The notes: generated by a model from the letters alone, not told the origin. Shown: positions 34,344 to 43,645, counted from the stretch's first letter. The stretch: 64,000 nucleotides of DNA from Tenacibaculum sp. SZ-18 (GCF_002813915.1 NZ_CP019335.1:192888-256887); one strand, 5' to 3'. Numbers and translations: made by a program.

Positions 34344-35501
34344 ATGTCCACTAGTCAAAACCCAAAAACCGTAGTATCCTTAGTAGATTATGTACCTGCA
34401 GAATTGAGAGAAAACAAACGCTGGGAAATAATTTATTATGTCAAATGTCCTTTTGATAATAAGCTTAAGAGAAAAGCTAATAGGGTGCGTCCATTAAAAA
34501 GTATTACCGAACGAAGAAAGTTAGGCCGTAAGATGGTTTTAGAAATTAATAGAAAACTTGAAAGGGGATGGAACCCATTTTTAAATGAAAATGAAAGTAA
34601 GGGGTTTTATAAATTTACTGAAGCATCAAAACTATTTTTAGATAGAACTGAAAAAGAAGTAAGAAATAACGAAAAAAGAGAAGATACATTAAGGAGCTAC
34701 AAATCATTTATTAAAAATATTATCAAATACCTCAAAGAGATAAAAGAAGAGGATATGTTTGTTATTAAGTTTAAAGGTGAGTTAGTGCGTGATTTCTTAG
34801 ATGTTATTTATTATGATAGAGATAATTCAGCTAGAACTCGAAATAATTATTTAAACTTCATTAAAACATTTAGTGATTGGCTAATAGTGAAAAAATTTAT
34901 TTCACATAATCCGACGAATCGAATAGAATTAATTCCAGAAAAAGTAAAAGAACGTGAAATAATACCTGATGGAGCTTTAAAGGAAATTTTCAAATACTTA
35001 GAAGACGAAAAGAGGAATTATTATATGCTTTGTTTACTATGTTACTATTGTCTAATTAGAAGAACTGAAATGACAAAACTTAAAGTAAGCGATATTATCT
35101 TAAAAAATGGCGTTATCTATGTTAATAGTAATATTTCCAAAAACAAAAAAAGCATGCCAGTTACAATACCTGATTTGGTAATTCCTTATTTAGTTGATCA
35201 TATTAAAAATGCTGAACTTGGTGATTACTTATTCTCAGATAGTTTTTTACCTGGTAAAAATAAACTTGCTCCTAAAAAAATATCTGATGAATGGGCTAAA
35301 GTAAGATTGCATTTGAACTTGTCTAAAAAATATCAATGGTATAGTTTAAAAGATACAGGAATAACAAATTTATTAAAAGCTGGAGTTCCAACAATAGCAG
35401 TAAGAGATCAAGCAAGACATCATTCAATAATACAAACTGAGGAATATACCCCAAAGGAAATTTTAAAAGCAAATGTTGATATAAAAACTGTGAAAATTTA
35501 A
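34344..35501 (+). CDS. second tyrosine recombinase, outside the prophage
   Basis: 385 residues. Catalytic set: Arg in CLIRRTEMTKL, Lys in SKNKKSMPV, YSLKDTG in place of HxLR (Lys for Arg, a known variation in Bacteroidota integrases), ARHHS and nucleophile Tyr in EEYTPK. N-terminal arm-type region. Located 124 bp after the attR repeat, the same orientation as int1 to attL, suggesting a second element inserted at the same tRNA. Not IntI-like by layout. Confidence 0.88.
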   Translation: MSTSQNPKTVVSLVDYVPAELRENKRWEIIYYVKCPFDNKLKRKANRVRPLKSITERRKLGRKMVLEINRKLERGWNPFLNENESKGFYKFTEASKLFLDRTEKEVRNNEKREDTLRSYKSFIKNIIKYLKEIKEEDMFVIKFKGELVRDFLDVIYYDRDNSARTRNNYLNFIKTFSDWLIVKKFISHNPTNRIELIPEKVKEREIIPDGALKEIFKYLEDEKRNYYMLCLLCYYCLIRRTEMTKLKVSDIILKNGVIYVNSNISKNKKSMPVTIPDLVIPYLVDHIKNAELGDYLFSDSFLPGKNKLAPKKISDEWAKVRLHLNLSKKYQWYSLKDTGITNLLKAGVPTIAVRDQARHHSIIQTEEYTPKEILKANVDIKTVKI

Positions 35502-35682
35502 CTTCTAGAATAGTAAAGCTGAAAAAAATGTACTTTTTATACTCTTTTGTTGTTTTCGCTTTTTAATATGTTGTTATATAGTGTTTTATTTTGAGTATTT
35601 TCCTGAGTACTGTAATTTTTTACCCAGTAAATTCATACTCTGGGGGAAGGGGATTTTGTACTTAAAGCAATAAAATTCACTT

Positions 35683-35976
35683 TTGCTACAAAATCAAGCA
35701 ATTAATGCTACAAATTATAACGAACTTTGCAATATGTATTCAAAGTATTTCTCCAACGTAGTTAAAAGTCAAGGTGTGCCACACTTAAACGCTGATCAGT
35801 TTGTTCGCTATCAGAACATAATAGCATTAGAATATTTTATTAATCTTATAAAAAAGATTGGAGTATCCCACTCATTATTTGGTCATGTTTCTAAAGCAGA
35901 AAAGAACCTGGAAAGACTTACTAAAAAACTATCTCCTGAGGAATTACTACAGGAGATTATTGAATTGTCTTATTAA
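35683..35976 (+). CDS. hypothetical protein (97 aa, TTG start)
   Basis: TTG 35683 follows an in-frame stop; the first in-frame ATG is at codon 18 (MYSKYF). Helical, ends KKLSPEELLQEIIELSY. No family recognised. May be a cargo gene of the element of the second recombinase. Confidence 0.5.
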   Translation: MLQNQAINATNYNELCNMYSKYFSNVVKSQGVPHLNADQFVRYQNIIALEYFINLIKKIGVSHSLFGHVSKAEKNLERLTKKLSPEELLQEIIELSY

Positions 35977-36056
35977 AATAGTTGCTATTCAGACGTAATT
36001 AATTATACACTTCTTAAGTTAAATAGATTATCGTTGGTTTTTTACCTCAGTTCTTT

Positions 36057-36475
36057 GTTGTTTGTAGTAAATATAGCTAAAATCTTATAGTTTCTATTTT
36101 TATATTTACGTAGTCAGTCCAGGCGCTACATTCAGATTACTTTAAATTCACTTGTTTTTTCAAGATTATGAATTATATCAACCACAGACTGATATGGTTT
36201 GTTATCTGAAAAATGATTTTCTGCTCCGCTCTAAAACATTGATTTAAATTAAATTATCGTTTTAAAACTTGACATTGTCAAAAAAATCTTCTAATTTCGG
36301 CAAGCTTTTTACGCTAGCATGCGTATTTGAAAGTGCAACTCTCATACGATGTCAATCGATAAGCTTGACTAAACTGCATTCTTACGTTTAGTTAATTTTA
36401 ATCCTGTTTTACCTATCCTTCATCACAATCAAAAAGTGTATTTAAAAGCCAGAAGTTGGACTTATTACATACAAC
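36057..36475 (-). repeat. 419-bp repeated cassette, copy A
   Basis: Same length as copies at 39521-39939 and 43092-43510. Its small reading frame is broken by two stops (TAA, TAG), and the attC that should follow on the left is missing, so this copy is the oldest or decaying end of the array. Confidence 0.8.
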
Positions 36476-36602
36476 TGTCTCGTATAACCGTCAGTTACGG
36501 GTAAATTAGCGATTATTTTAGGATTAAACACTAGCCTTAGCAATTCCGAGTGGATTCGGACGAAGTTGAATCCGCTGTAATTGCGGTTATACATTGTTAG
36601 CA
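36469..36602 (-). repeat. attC-like site, family 1
   Basis: Plus-strand ATACAAC ... GTTAGCA. Arms GTATAACCG(TCA)GTTACGG and CTGTAATTGCGGTTATAC. Lies between the thioredoxin-like cassette and copy A. Confidence 0.75.
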
Positions 36603-36609
36603 ATAGGTT

Positions 36610-37605
36610 TTATTCAAAAATTTGATTTAATTTCTCGTTTAATTTTTTACCTCTTAAGTTTCTGGCAATAATATCTCCGCTTTTTGAAATTAAAAAATTA
36701 TCAGGTAGTGAATAAGTTCCATATATCAAAGAAGCTACATTTCTATCCCCTTTCAAATGGTCGTTTACATGAATCCATTCCAAACTATCTTTTTTAATAG
36801 CTCTAAGCCAACTACTTTTATTATTATCTACTGAAACAGCAAATATTTCAAAACCTTTGTCTTTAAACTTCCTGTACGTTTTAACTAGATTCGGATTTTC
36901 CTCTCGGCATGGAGAACACCAAGAAGACCAAAACTCAAGCAGAATAACCTTGTTTTTTAAATCGGATAATCGTTTTTTTAATCCAAACTGATCTTCCATT
37001 TCAAAATCAACAAATTTGTCACTTATTTTAAAGTTTTTATTTAATTTTAAGTAATTACTAATTTGTCTTCCATAAATAGAATTCTTGTTTTCAATAGACA
37101 TCGGATTAAATAATTCTTTCGTTTTTTTTCTTCCCCAAGTAGTTGAATAGAAAGAAAGTAGGTTAGCACTTAAAATGTTTTTAGGATTGTTTTTTACGAA
37201 ACTCATTCCTTTTTTTAATGATTCTTTATATGAAAGTTTCTTAATTTCCTGATATAAACTATCGGAAGTTTTTTGGGTTTCAGAACCTGTTATTTTAGCA
37301 TATTTTATAAATTCAGTTTTAGACGCATCAAATAGAATTTCTTTATTTTCTAACCATATTGATTTGTATTGTGGTGGATTGTTTATTCTTAAAACCGCCT
37401 CAACAGGAAACTCTATTTTTTTTGTTTGAAAAAAGAATGTGTTATTTTCAATATTGGTAGAGTCTATTGTTTGATTTTCTATTTTTAAATAGATTGGTGT
37501 TTTGTCTTTGATTCCTTTAGTGATTCCTTTTAACAAAAAATCTGTTTTATCCGTTTTACTACAGTTTATTAATACTAAAGTGAATATTAAAATATTTTTT
37601 TTCAT
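36610..37605 (-). CDS. cassette gene: TlpA-like thioredoxin lipoprotein with DUF4369 domain
   Basis: 331 residues from ATG 37605; further upstream starts lie in the attC. Lipoprotein leader KNILIFTLVLINC, N-terminal DUF4369-like domain (about 20-130), then an AhpC/TSA-TlpA thioredoxin domain with ILLEFWSSWCSPCREE (redox CxxC) and cis-Pro region YSLPDNFLI. Predicted periplasmic thiol-disulfide protein. Largest cassette product; ends match GTTAGCAATA/TATTGCTAAC. Confidence 0.85.
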   Translation of the reverse strand: MKKNILIFTLVLINCSKTDKTDFLLKGITKGIKDKTPIYLKIENQTIDSTNIENNTFFFQTKKIEFPVEAVLRINNPPQYKSIWLENKEILFDASKTEFIKYAKITGSETQKTSDSLYQEIKKLSYKESLKKGMSFVKNNPKNILSANLLSFYSTTWGRKKTKELFNPMSIENKNSIYGRQISNYLKLNKNFKISDKFVDFEMEDQFGLKKRLSDLKNKVILLEFWSSWCSPCREENPNLVKTYRKFKDKGFEIFAVSVDNNKSSWLRAIKKDSLEWIHVNDHLKGDRNVASLIYGTYSLPDNFLISKSGDIIARNLRGKKLNEKLNQIFE

Positions 37606-37620
37606 AGTTTTTTCGCTTAT

Positions 37621-37752
37621 TGCTAACGTATTGGTGTATGATTTTGTTGCGTGTTTAAGCACTAAAGTTAACAAATAAATCACAGATAGAAAGTCCGCGC
37701 GGACTTTCGTAAGTAGGCTATAACTAGCAATGAATTATACACGGTGTTGCCA
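37621..37752 (-). repeat. attC-like site, long form
   Basis: TGCTAAC ... GTTGCCA on the plus strand; internal perfect hairpin AAAGTCCGCGCGGACTTT near 37690. Confidence 0.7.
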
Positions 37753-37921
37753 TTTCGTTGTTTTTTTAGATTGTTGTTGTTCCGCTAAATTCGGTTTTCC
37801 GAGTTTCAACGTTTTAGTAAATTTGTTCAGTCAGTGTTTTAATCCACAAACTTTTTCAATTCCTATTGAGTGAACAATTCTGCAACTTGCTAAATTCCGC
37901 ATTCAGTTCAGTTTTAGATTT

Positions 37922-38125
37922 CTATTTAGATTCTTTTTCGAATTGTTTTTTAAAGCTGTAATTAAAATAAAGTCCCATAAATATTGCAAAGAATAAAACT
38001 TTAAAAATAAATTTCCATAATTGAAAATCATCTCCATCATAATAGTCTATTCCGGCTGTAGCAATTCCAAAACCAATTCCTGCGAATATTCCCGATTTCA
38101 ATGCTTTTTTTGTGTATATTTTCAT
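37922..38125 (-). CDS. cassette gene: small two-TM protein (67 aa)
   Basis: TM segments near 11-28 and 37-56 with basic ends. No family recognised. About 150 bp of non-coding sequence separates it from the attC on its 3' side. Cassette ends GTTGCCATT/AATGGCAAC match through seven to eight bases. Confidence 0.6.
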   Translation of the reverse strand: MKIYTKKALKSGIFAGIGFGIATAGIDYYDGDDFQLWKFIFKVLFFAIFMGLYFNYSFKKQFEKESK

Positions 38126-38173
38126 AATAATATTTCTTTAATTATTCATTTTTGAGTACGTTTCGCCAATGAA

Positions 38174-38307
38174 TGGCAACGTATTTGTGTATGATTTTTT
38201 GCGGGAAAAGGACGCGAGTCATTTTCCGTTGATGCGGAAATATAATTAATAAGATTGAATTTCCGCTGAGGAAATTCAGCCGCAATTAATTATACATCTT
38301 GTTGGCA
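38174..38307 (-). repeat. attC-like site, family 2
   Basis: TGGCAAC ... GTTGGCA; arms GTGTATGATTTTTTGCGG and GCCGCAATTAATTATAC; inner GGAAATTC hairpin. Near-identical to 7514-7647 in array 1. Confidence 0.75.
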
Positions 38308-38336
38308 TTTCGTTTTAGTACTTTGAGTAATATATT

Positions 38337-38708
38337 TTAATTTTTCCCAAATTCCTTTTCAAATTTCAAATCTGCTATTGAAAGTTTTTTCTTCATTTCA
38401 ACAAATTCATCATATACAAAAGGACCTTCTGGTTTTTCTTTGTATTTGTTTTCAAGTTTTTTGATTATCCAATAATTTAACTGTTTTTTTCCGTTTGTCT
38501 CTTTAGCTATTATATATTCCTTATTGCTTCCAATGCTTTTAACACAATCCAAAAGTACAATTCCGTCATTGGCAAGTGATAAGCAACTATGCTCTCCAGG
38601 ATTAGTGGATAAAATATAATCTCCATCCTTCCAATAAGCTGGGTCAAATAAATCAAAACAACTTGTTAATAATATACAGATTGCTAAAAGTGAATAAATC
38701 TTTTTCAT
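38337..38708 (-). CDS. cassette gene: small lipoprotein (123 aa)
   Basis: Signal MKKIYSLLAICILLTSC, then a small domain with GEHSCLSLANDG, EYIIAKETNG and YWIIKKLENK; the pattern is reminiscent of DUF3997-like lipoproteins, with low certainty. Cassette ends GTTGGCATT/AAATGCCAAC match. Confidence 0.7.
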   Translation of the reverse strand: MKKIYSLLAICILLTSCFDLFDPAYWKDGDYILSTNPGEHSCLSLANDGIVLLDCVKSIGSNKEYIIAKETNGKKQLNYWIIKKLENKYKEKPEGPFVYDEFVEMKKKLSIADLKFEKEFGKN

Positions 38709-38747
38709 TTCTAAATATCAATTTTTGCGAAAATGTTGGTTAATGAA

Positions 38748-38881
38748 TGCCAACGTAATTGTGTATGATTTTTTGCGGGAAATTGATGCTAGTCATTTTC
38801 CGGTGTTGCGGAAAGATAATTAATAAAATACAATTTTCGTTGAGGAAATTCAGCCGCAATTAATTATACATTTTGTTAGCT
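38748..38881 (-). repeat. attC-like site, family 2
   Basis: TGCCAAC ... GTTAGCT; same family as 38174-38307 with local differences in both arms. Confidence 0.75.
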
Positions 38882-39452
38882 ACTGGTGTATTGATAATTC
38901 AATTGTATAATTTTTTAAATAATTAGTATAATCTTTATTGAAGCCTTTTATTGCTATTATATTAGAAGAATCAGCCTCTATTACTGAATAAAAGTTCCCA
39001 TTTTTTTCTCTTACGGTACCTGTAAAACTAAACGTGTAAAGTGAACCTTTAATAACTCTTTTACGAGAATAATTAGGTAGAACTTTATCATTAGGGTTCA
39101 TGCCAGAAATACTAATTTTATTTCCTTTACTTATTGCTATGCTCAAGCTGTAAAAATCTTTACTTAATCTAATTGCATCTACAAGATAATTAAAGTTCTT
39201 TCTCTTTTTTAATGAGATATTTTCAGTAGCTATGTTAATCGTTTTAGTATTGGTCAAACTGTCTTTGATAAAATTTAACTTTACCTCTAATTCAAAAACA
39301 ATTTCTGAAGAGTAACAGTCAATCATAGAAATCAATACTTTCTCTCCTTTCCCTTCTGCAGAATTAATTTCAGTACATTTTGTATTTGCGCAAGAAAAAA
39401 GACTGAATATTGAAGTAATTAGTAAGATAAATTTAAATCTCTTTTTTATCAT
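38880..39452 (-). CDS. cassette gene: lipoprotein of unknown function
   Basis: 190 residues. Leader KRFKFILLITSIFSLFSC with lipobox LFSC, beta-rich mature part. No family recognised. The stop codon lies within the GTTAGCT end of the attC, so coding fills the entire cassette. Ends GTTAGCTACT/GTAGCTAAC match. Confidence 0.7.
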   Translation of the reverse strand: MIKKRFKFILLITSIFSLFSCANTKCTEINSAEGKGEKVLISMIDCYSSEIVFELEVKLNFIKDSLTNTKTINIATENISLKKRKNFNYLVDAIRLSKDFYSLSIAISKGNKISISGMNPNDKVLPNYSRKRVIKGSLYTFSFTGTVREKNGNFYSVIEADSSNIIAIKGFNKDYTNYLKNYTIELSIHQ

Positions 39453-39475
39453 GAATATATGATGTTAAAACTTGT

Positions 39476-39527
39476 AGCTAACGTTTCGTGTAAGTTGCGT
39501 TTTAATGCAATTTACACGTTGTTGTTT
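39476..39527 (-). repeat. attC-like site, short form
   Basis: AGCTAAC ... GTTGTTT; reverse strand stem GTGTAAATTGC / GCAACTTACAC around ATTAAAAC. Identical to 43047-43098, so it travelled with the 419-bp unit. Confidence 0.75.
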
Positions 39528-39939
39528 GTAGTAAATATAGCTAAAATCTTATAGTTTCTGTTTTTATATTTACGTAGTCAGTCCAGGCGCTACATTCAGA
39601 TTACTTTAAATCCACTTGTTTTTTCAAGATTATGAATTATATCAACCACAGACTGATATGGTTTGTTATCTGAAAAATGATTTTCTGCTTTGCTGTAAAA
39701 CATTGATTTAAATAAAATTATCGTTTTAAAACTTGACATTGTCAAAAAAATCTTCTAATTTCGGCAAGCTTATTACGCTAGCATGCGTATTTGAAAGTGT
39801 AACTCTCATACGATGTCAATCGATAAGCTTGACTAAACTGCATTCTTACGTTTAGTTAATTTTAATCCTGTTTTACCTATCCTTGATCACAATCAAAAAG
39901 TGTATTTAAAAGCCAAAAGTTGGACTTATTACATACAAC
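39521..39939 (-). repeat. 419-bp repeated cassette, copy B
   Basis: Nearly identical to copy C and about 97% like copy A by eye. Ends GTTGTTTGTA and TACATACAAC form the usual inverse pair with one mismatch. Contains an intact 47-codon frame (39739-39596), palindrome CGCATGCTAGCG-like near 39776, and otherwise no long ORF. Confidence 0.8.
39596..39739 (-). CDS. small ORF in the 419-bp unit, copy B (47 aa)
   Basis: ATG 39739 to TGA, containing FYSKAENHFSDNKPYQSVV. Identical in copy C, broken in copy A. No family recognised. Could be a real peptide or a remnant of a larger gene, since another frame upstream also looks coding (MRVTLSNTHASVISLPKLED). Confidence 0.35.
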   Translation of the reverse strand: MSSFKTIILFKSMFYSKAENHFSDNKPYQSVVDIIHNLEKTSGFKVI

Positions 39940-40063
39940 GTAATTGTGTATGAAAAGTTGCGATGATTTTAGTAGCAATTTTTCATTCATTTTCATGATT
40001 TAAAAGTAAATATAATTTTTGATTTATAGATAAAGAAGCATTTTTTTATACACGCTGTTAACT
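39933..40063 (-). repeat. attC-like site, family 4
   Basis: ATACAAC ... GTTAACT; arms GTGTATGAAAAGTTGC and GCATTTTTTTATACAC. Near-copy of 47314-47445, both following a 484-bp unit. Confidence 0.72.
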
Positions 40064-40540
40064 AATGTTGGAGAACACTAGCCAAAATTCAAAGCCTTTA
40101 GAAAATTTTACACTGAAAGCAAACGAGACAGAATGCAAATCTAAAGGTTTATAAGCAAGAACAATTGTCAGCCAATAAAAGATAAATAGTTACAAGCCTT
40201 ACTTGCATTTAGTTTGCGTATTTTAAGTTTAGTACAAAGCCTTTTTTTTAGAAAAAGAACGGATCAGAACGTTCAGCGAGAATTGGCTAAAAATACGATG
40301 AGGTTCTACTCAAAAATAAAAAGTAAGCTTAGTTATCGGAACGAGCCAGAGACTTTTCAAACACAAAATAAGAACCGACAATCAAGAAATTAGGAGATTG
40401 GCAAATGATCCAAACCATCAAACGTTTAGTTCTCTAAAAAAAGGACAAAGCTGGAATTATTGTTGAAAAGTACAATTTTGAAACTGACTTTGATTTATCA
40501 AAAGGAGAACTTCATATAATTCTCGACAATGATAGTTAAC
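40057..40540 (-). repeat. 484-bp repeated cassette, copy 1
   Basis: About 95% like 47439-47921 by eye. No intact gene. The plus strand, opposite to the array, keeps a short coding-like tail ending ELHIILDNDS and a stop inside GTTAAC, conserved in both copies: probably a decayed gene inserted in reverse. Confidence 0.75.
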
Positions 40541-40666
40541 GTTCTCGTATAACCGTCAGTTACGGGTTTAAAGTTACTGTTTTTCGGTTAAGCACTAACG
40601 CTTGCAATTCCAAGTGGATTAGGACGACGTCGAATCCGCCGTAATTGCGGTTATACATTGTTGTAA
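40534..40666 (-). repeat. attC-like site, family 1
   Basis: TAGTTAAC ... GTTGTAA; arms GTATAACCGTCAGTTACGG and CCGTAATTGCGGTTATAC. Confidence 0.75.
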
Positions 40667-40678
40667 ACAGTGCTTTTT

Positions 40679-41374
40679 TCATTTCGTTATTCTATTTACT
40701 TTGACATAAAACCAAGGCACAGGCTCAAATCCATATTCTTGGTCATTCATGAATTCCATTATTTCATTCCAGTTCGCATAATTTTCTATAAGACCAAATT
40801 CGTTTATTGTAATTCCGAATTTATGTTTCAAATCGTTAGTTAAATCATTGCAATGAAATGAGTGAAAATCTCCACCTGCTTCAATTCCGATTATGTCGTA
40901 ACCTAAACTCTCATCTTTTTCTAAATCAATCTCTTTGGTTTTTAGTTTGTGATAAATCCCAACTTCTCCAGTTAGTTTATCAGTTGGTTTTGTCATTTCC
41001 AAAACTTCGTCCAAGTCAGATTCAGGGAAGCTGATACTTAATATTTCAAAGTTTGAATCTTTCGGAAAGAATTTCTCTTTGTATTCCGTCAATGTTTTTA
41101 TGTCCGAAAATGTATTTATCCAACCAAGTTTTTGTTCATCCAGTTTTTTGTCCGCCCAAACTTGAATCTCCTCAATATTTTTATCTGTTAGATTAAAAGT
41201 ACGTTTGGTTTCCTCAAATTCTTTTTTTTCAGTTGTTGCCCAAGAAATTGCCCACGAGTCAAAAAAAGAGTCGTTTATGCAACGACTACAAGTATAGATT
41301 TTCGAACCTTTAATCGTTCCGGATTCGAGAGGTTTTAATTTAATCAGATAATATGCTCCAATATAGTACTTCAC
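40679..41374 (-). CDS. cassette gene: cytoplasmic hypothetical protein (231 aa)
   Basis: No signal peptide. CSRCINDSFF near the N-terminus; acidic, with ESLGYDIIGIEAGGDFHSFH at about 165-184 and an aromatic C-terminus (GFEPVPWFYVKVN). Layout is that of immunity-type proteins but no family can be named. Cassette ends GTTTACAAC-type match (GTTGTAAACA/TGTTTACAAC). Confidence 0.65.
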   Translation of the reverse strand: MKYYIGAYYLIKLKPLESGTIKGSKIYTCSRCINDSFFDSWAISWATTEKKEFEETKRTFNLTDKNIEEIQVWADKKLDEQKLGWINTFSDIKTLTEYKEKFFPKDSNFEILSISFPESDLDEVLEMTKPTDKLTGEVGIYHKLKTKEIDLEKDESLGYDIIGIEAGGDFHSFHCNDLTNDLKHKFGITINEFGLIENYANWNEIMEFMNDQEYGFEPVPWFYVKVNRITK

Positions 41375-41390
41375 TTGGTTTCGGCATTGT

Positions 41391-41523
41391 TTACAACGGT
41401 CTCGTATAACCGTCAGTTACGGGTTTAAAGTTACTGTTTTTTGGTTAAGCACTGACGCTTGCAATTCCGAGTAGATTCGGACAAAGTCGAATCCGCCGTA
41501 ATTGCGGTTATACATTGTTGTGA
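41391..41523 (-). repeat. attC-like site, family 1
   Basis: TTACAAC ... GTTGTGA; reverse strand AATGTATAACCGCAATTACG pairs with the CCGTAA-CTGA-CGGTTATAC arm; middle hairpin GGATTCGAC/GTCCGAATC. Confidence 0.78.
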
Positions 41524-41531
41524 GCAGTATT

Positions 41532-42113
41532 TTATTCACAGTATTTTGTCAGTTTTATACTTTTTAAAGCTTTAAAAAATTCCGTTTGAGTTGAGTCAGA
41601 TAAACTATTTCCATAAAAACTCAATCTCGTTTTATTAGAATTTGGTCCACCACCTTTAAGACTGTCGATATAAATTCCACTAGCTCCAAATCCTTTGTTC
41701 TTTGGTTTGATGAATTTAGCTTGAAAGCAATCAATACTATCTAATTCATATTCGTATTTTAGATAATCTTTTGTATTATATTTTGCAGTTAGAAAATCAT
41801 CGACAACCAAGTACTTCACTTTTTCCAGTTGCTTTTTTTGTTTTTCTGTAAATTCAGAATATTCAGATTTATCAAATACCAGAACTTCATTATTTCTAGT
41901 CAAATCTCCAGAGTACCAACCTAAATCGAAAATCAAAGTATCATTTTTGTCAGTTATTAGTCCCCTTACATAACTATCAATTCCCTTTATTTTATACTTG
42001 TTCCAACTTGAAGGAACAGTAATTTCAAACGCTTTAAAGTCAACCGTTTTGTATTCTGATTTTTGACAAGCTAAAATTAGAGTTAAAATTATTATCGATA
42101 GTATTTTTTTCAT
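41532..42113 (-). CDS. cassette gene: lipoprotein (193 aa)
   Basis: Starts at ATG 42113; an upstream GTG would be in the attC. Leader MKKILSIIILTLILAC, mature FKAFEITVPSSWNKYKIKGI, a PsbP-like or surface-lipoprotein-type opening. Function unknown. Cassette ends GTTGTGAGCA/TGCTCACAAC match perfectly. Confidence 0.7.
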   Translation of the reverse strand: MKKILSIIILTLILACQKSEYKTVDFKAFEITVPSSWNKYKIKGIDSYVRGLITDKNDTLIFDLGWYSGDLTRNNEVLVFDKSEYSEFTEKQKKQLEKVKYLVVDDFLTAKYNTKDYLKYEYELDSIDCFQAKFIKPKNKGFGASGIYIDSLKGGGPNSNKTRLSFYGNSLSDSTQTEFFKALKSIKLTKYCE

Positions 42114-42118
42114 ATTGC

Positions 42119-42251
42119 TCACAACGTTTTGTGTATGATTAGTTGCGGGAAAAGGATACGAGTCTTTTTCCGTTTTTTCGGAAAGATAATTAATAAGATT
42201 GAATTTCTGATAAGGAAATTCAGCCGCAATTAATTATACGCTTTGTTGTGT
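42119..42251 (-). repeat. attC-like site, family 2
   Basis: TCACAAC ... GTTGTGT; arms GTGTATGATTAGTTGCGG and CCGCAATTAATTATAC. Confidence 0.75.
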
Positions 42252-42261
42252 GTTGCCGTAT

Positions 42262-43032
42262 TTAGTTTTTATTCCAGTATGTTTTTCTCAATTCAAATGA
42301 CTCTTTCGTTTTATTTATTTCAAACTCTAAGACGTTACCCTTAAAACAATTGTGGTGTTCATCTTTTTCTATTCCCCAAGATTTGAATTTTACTAAGTTA
42401 GGGTCTGAAAAATCAAAATCAAAGGTAAAATAGTTGTCTTCTAGTTCTAGTCTACAAGATTCCGATCTCTTTTTAAGAATATTTTCTAAACCATTACTAA
42501 ATACTTTTTTAAATTCAATTGGTTCTAAACTATCTCCATTAAAAATATAAGTGTGAATATCTTTTCCGTCTCCTACAATATCATTGGTAATAACAATACT
42601 TTTTATTGAAGTAAGGTTAAAGATTGAAAGTGTCCAAAAACCGTCTACAACTTGAATTCCTAAAGTATTTGGTTTTATGTATTTAAATTTGTGATAAGCT
42701 TGGGTAGTGTCTATGAGATAGTTGTTTTTCTCTATAAATTCTACAGTTTTGATTCGATCTTTTTGAGGCCATTTCCAACTTTCCATTGATTCAAGCGGAA
42801 GTATTTTTAGAATATCGAGAATTTTTTGGTTTTTCAAATAATCAATTTGAGTAGTATCTGAGTACTTTTTACCTCTATCAGTTTTCTGTACTTTACTTTT
42901 TTGAAGTTCTGTTTGGTTTTTATCAGTCTGAACTACAGTTGTATCTAGATTGTATGTTTTATTGATTTTATTATTCTCGACTTTACAAGAAGAAGTTAAA
43001 ATAAAAACGAATAGTACAAATAAATGTTTCAT
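42262..43032 (-). CDS. cassette gene: lipoprotein of unknown function
   Basis: 256 residues from ATG 43032. Leader MKHLFVLFVFILTSSC, Lys/Thr-rich linker (about 18-60), then a domain with SMESWKWPQKDRIK and SIVITNDIVGDGKDIHTYIF. No family recognised. Ends GTTGTGTGT/ACACACAAC match. Confidence 0.7.
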   Translation of the reverse strand: MKHLFVLFVFILTSSCKVENNKINKTYNLDTTVVQTDKNQTELQKSKVQKTDRGKKYSDTTQIDYLKNQKILDILKILPLESMESWKWPQKDRIKTVEFIEKNNYLIDTTQAYHKFKYIKPNTLGIQVVDGFWTLSIFNLTSIKSIVITNDIVGDGKDIHTYIFNGDSLEPIEFKKVFSNGLENILKKRSESCRLELEDNYFTFDFDFSDPNLVKFKSWGIEKDEHHNCFKGNVLEFEINKTKESFELRKTYWNKN

Positions 43033-43046
43033 CTTTTTCAGGTTAC

Positions 43047-43098
43047 ACACAACGTTTCGTGTAAGTTGCGTTTTAATGCAATTTACACGTTGTTGTTT
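43047..43098 (-). repeat. attC-like site, short form
   Basis: ACACAAC ... GTTGTTT; identical core to 39476-39527. Confidence 0.75.
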
Positions 43099-43510
43099 GT
43101 AGTAAATATAGCTAAAATCTTATAGTTTCTGTTTTTATATTTACGTAGTCAGTCCAGGCGCTACATTCAGATTACTTTAAATCCACTTGTTTTTTCAAGA
43201 TTATGAATTATATCAACCACAGACTGATATGGTTTGTTATCTGAAAAATGATTTTCTGCTTTGCTGTAAAACATTGATTTAAATAAAATTATCGTTTTAA
43301 AACTTGACATTGTCAAAAAAATCTTCTAATTTCGGCAAGCTTTTTACGCTAGCATGCGTATTTGAAAGTGTAACTCTCATACGATGTCAATCGATAAGCT
43401 TGACTAAACTACATTCTTACGTTTAGTTAATTTTAATCCTGTTTTACCTATCCTTGATCACAATCAAAAAGTGTATTTAAAAGCCAAAAGTTGGACTTAT
43501 TACATACAAC
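43092..43510 (-). repeat. 419-bp repeated cassette, copy C
   Basis: Same length and nearly same sequence as copy B. Placed exactly between two attC recombination points, so it was inserted as a cassette and not by transposition. Confidence 0.8.
43167..43310 (-). CDS. small ORF in the 419-bp unit, copy C (47 aa)
   Basis: Same 47-codon frame as in copy B with no change seen. Coding status uncertain. Confidence 0.35.
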   Translation of the reverse strand: MSSFKTIILFKSMFYSKAENHFSDNKPYQSVVDIIHNLEKTSGFKVI

Positions 43511-43637
43511 GTTTATGTATATGGAAAGTTGCGGTTTTGTATGCGAGGATTTTTCGAAGGAAAATCAAACGTAACAAAATAAGCAACTTCCTTTAAATTT
43601 AGCCTAAACCAGCAATTTTTTATATACTTTGTTAGGC
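43504..43637 (-). repeat. attC-like site, long form
   Basis: ATACAAC ... GTTAGGC (perfect GTTRRRY); arms GTATATGGAAAGTTGC and GCAATTTTTTATATAC. Confidence 0.72.
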
Positions 43638-43645
43638 ACTGGCTT

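Noticed and set aside
36057..43510. 419-bp unit as an insertion sequence
   Set aside because: No transposase, no target duplications, and all copies sit exactly between attC recombination points.
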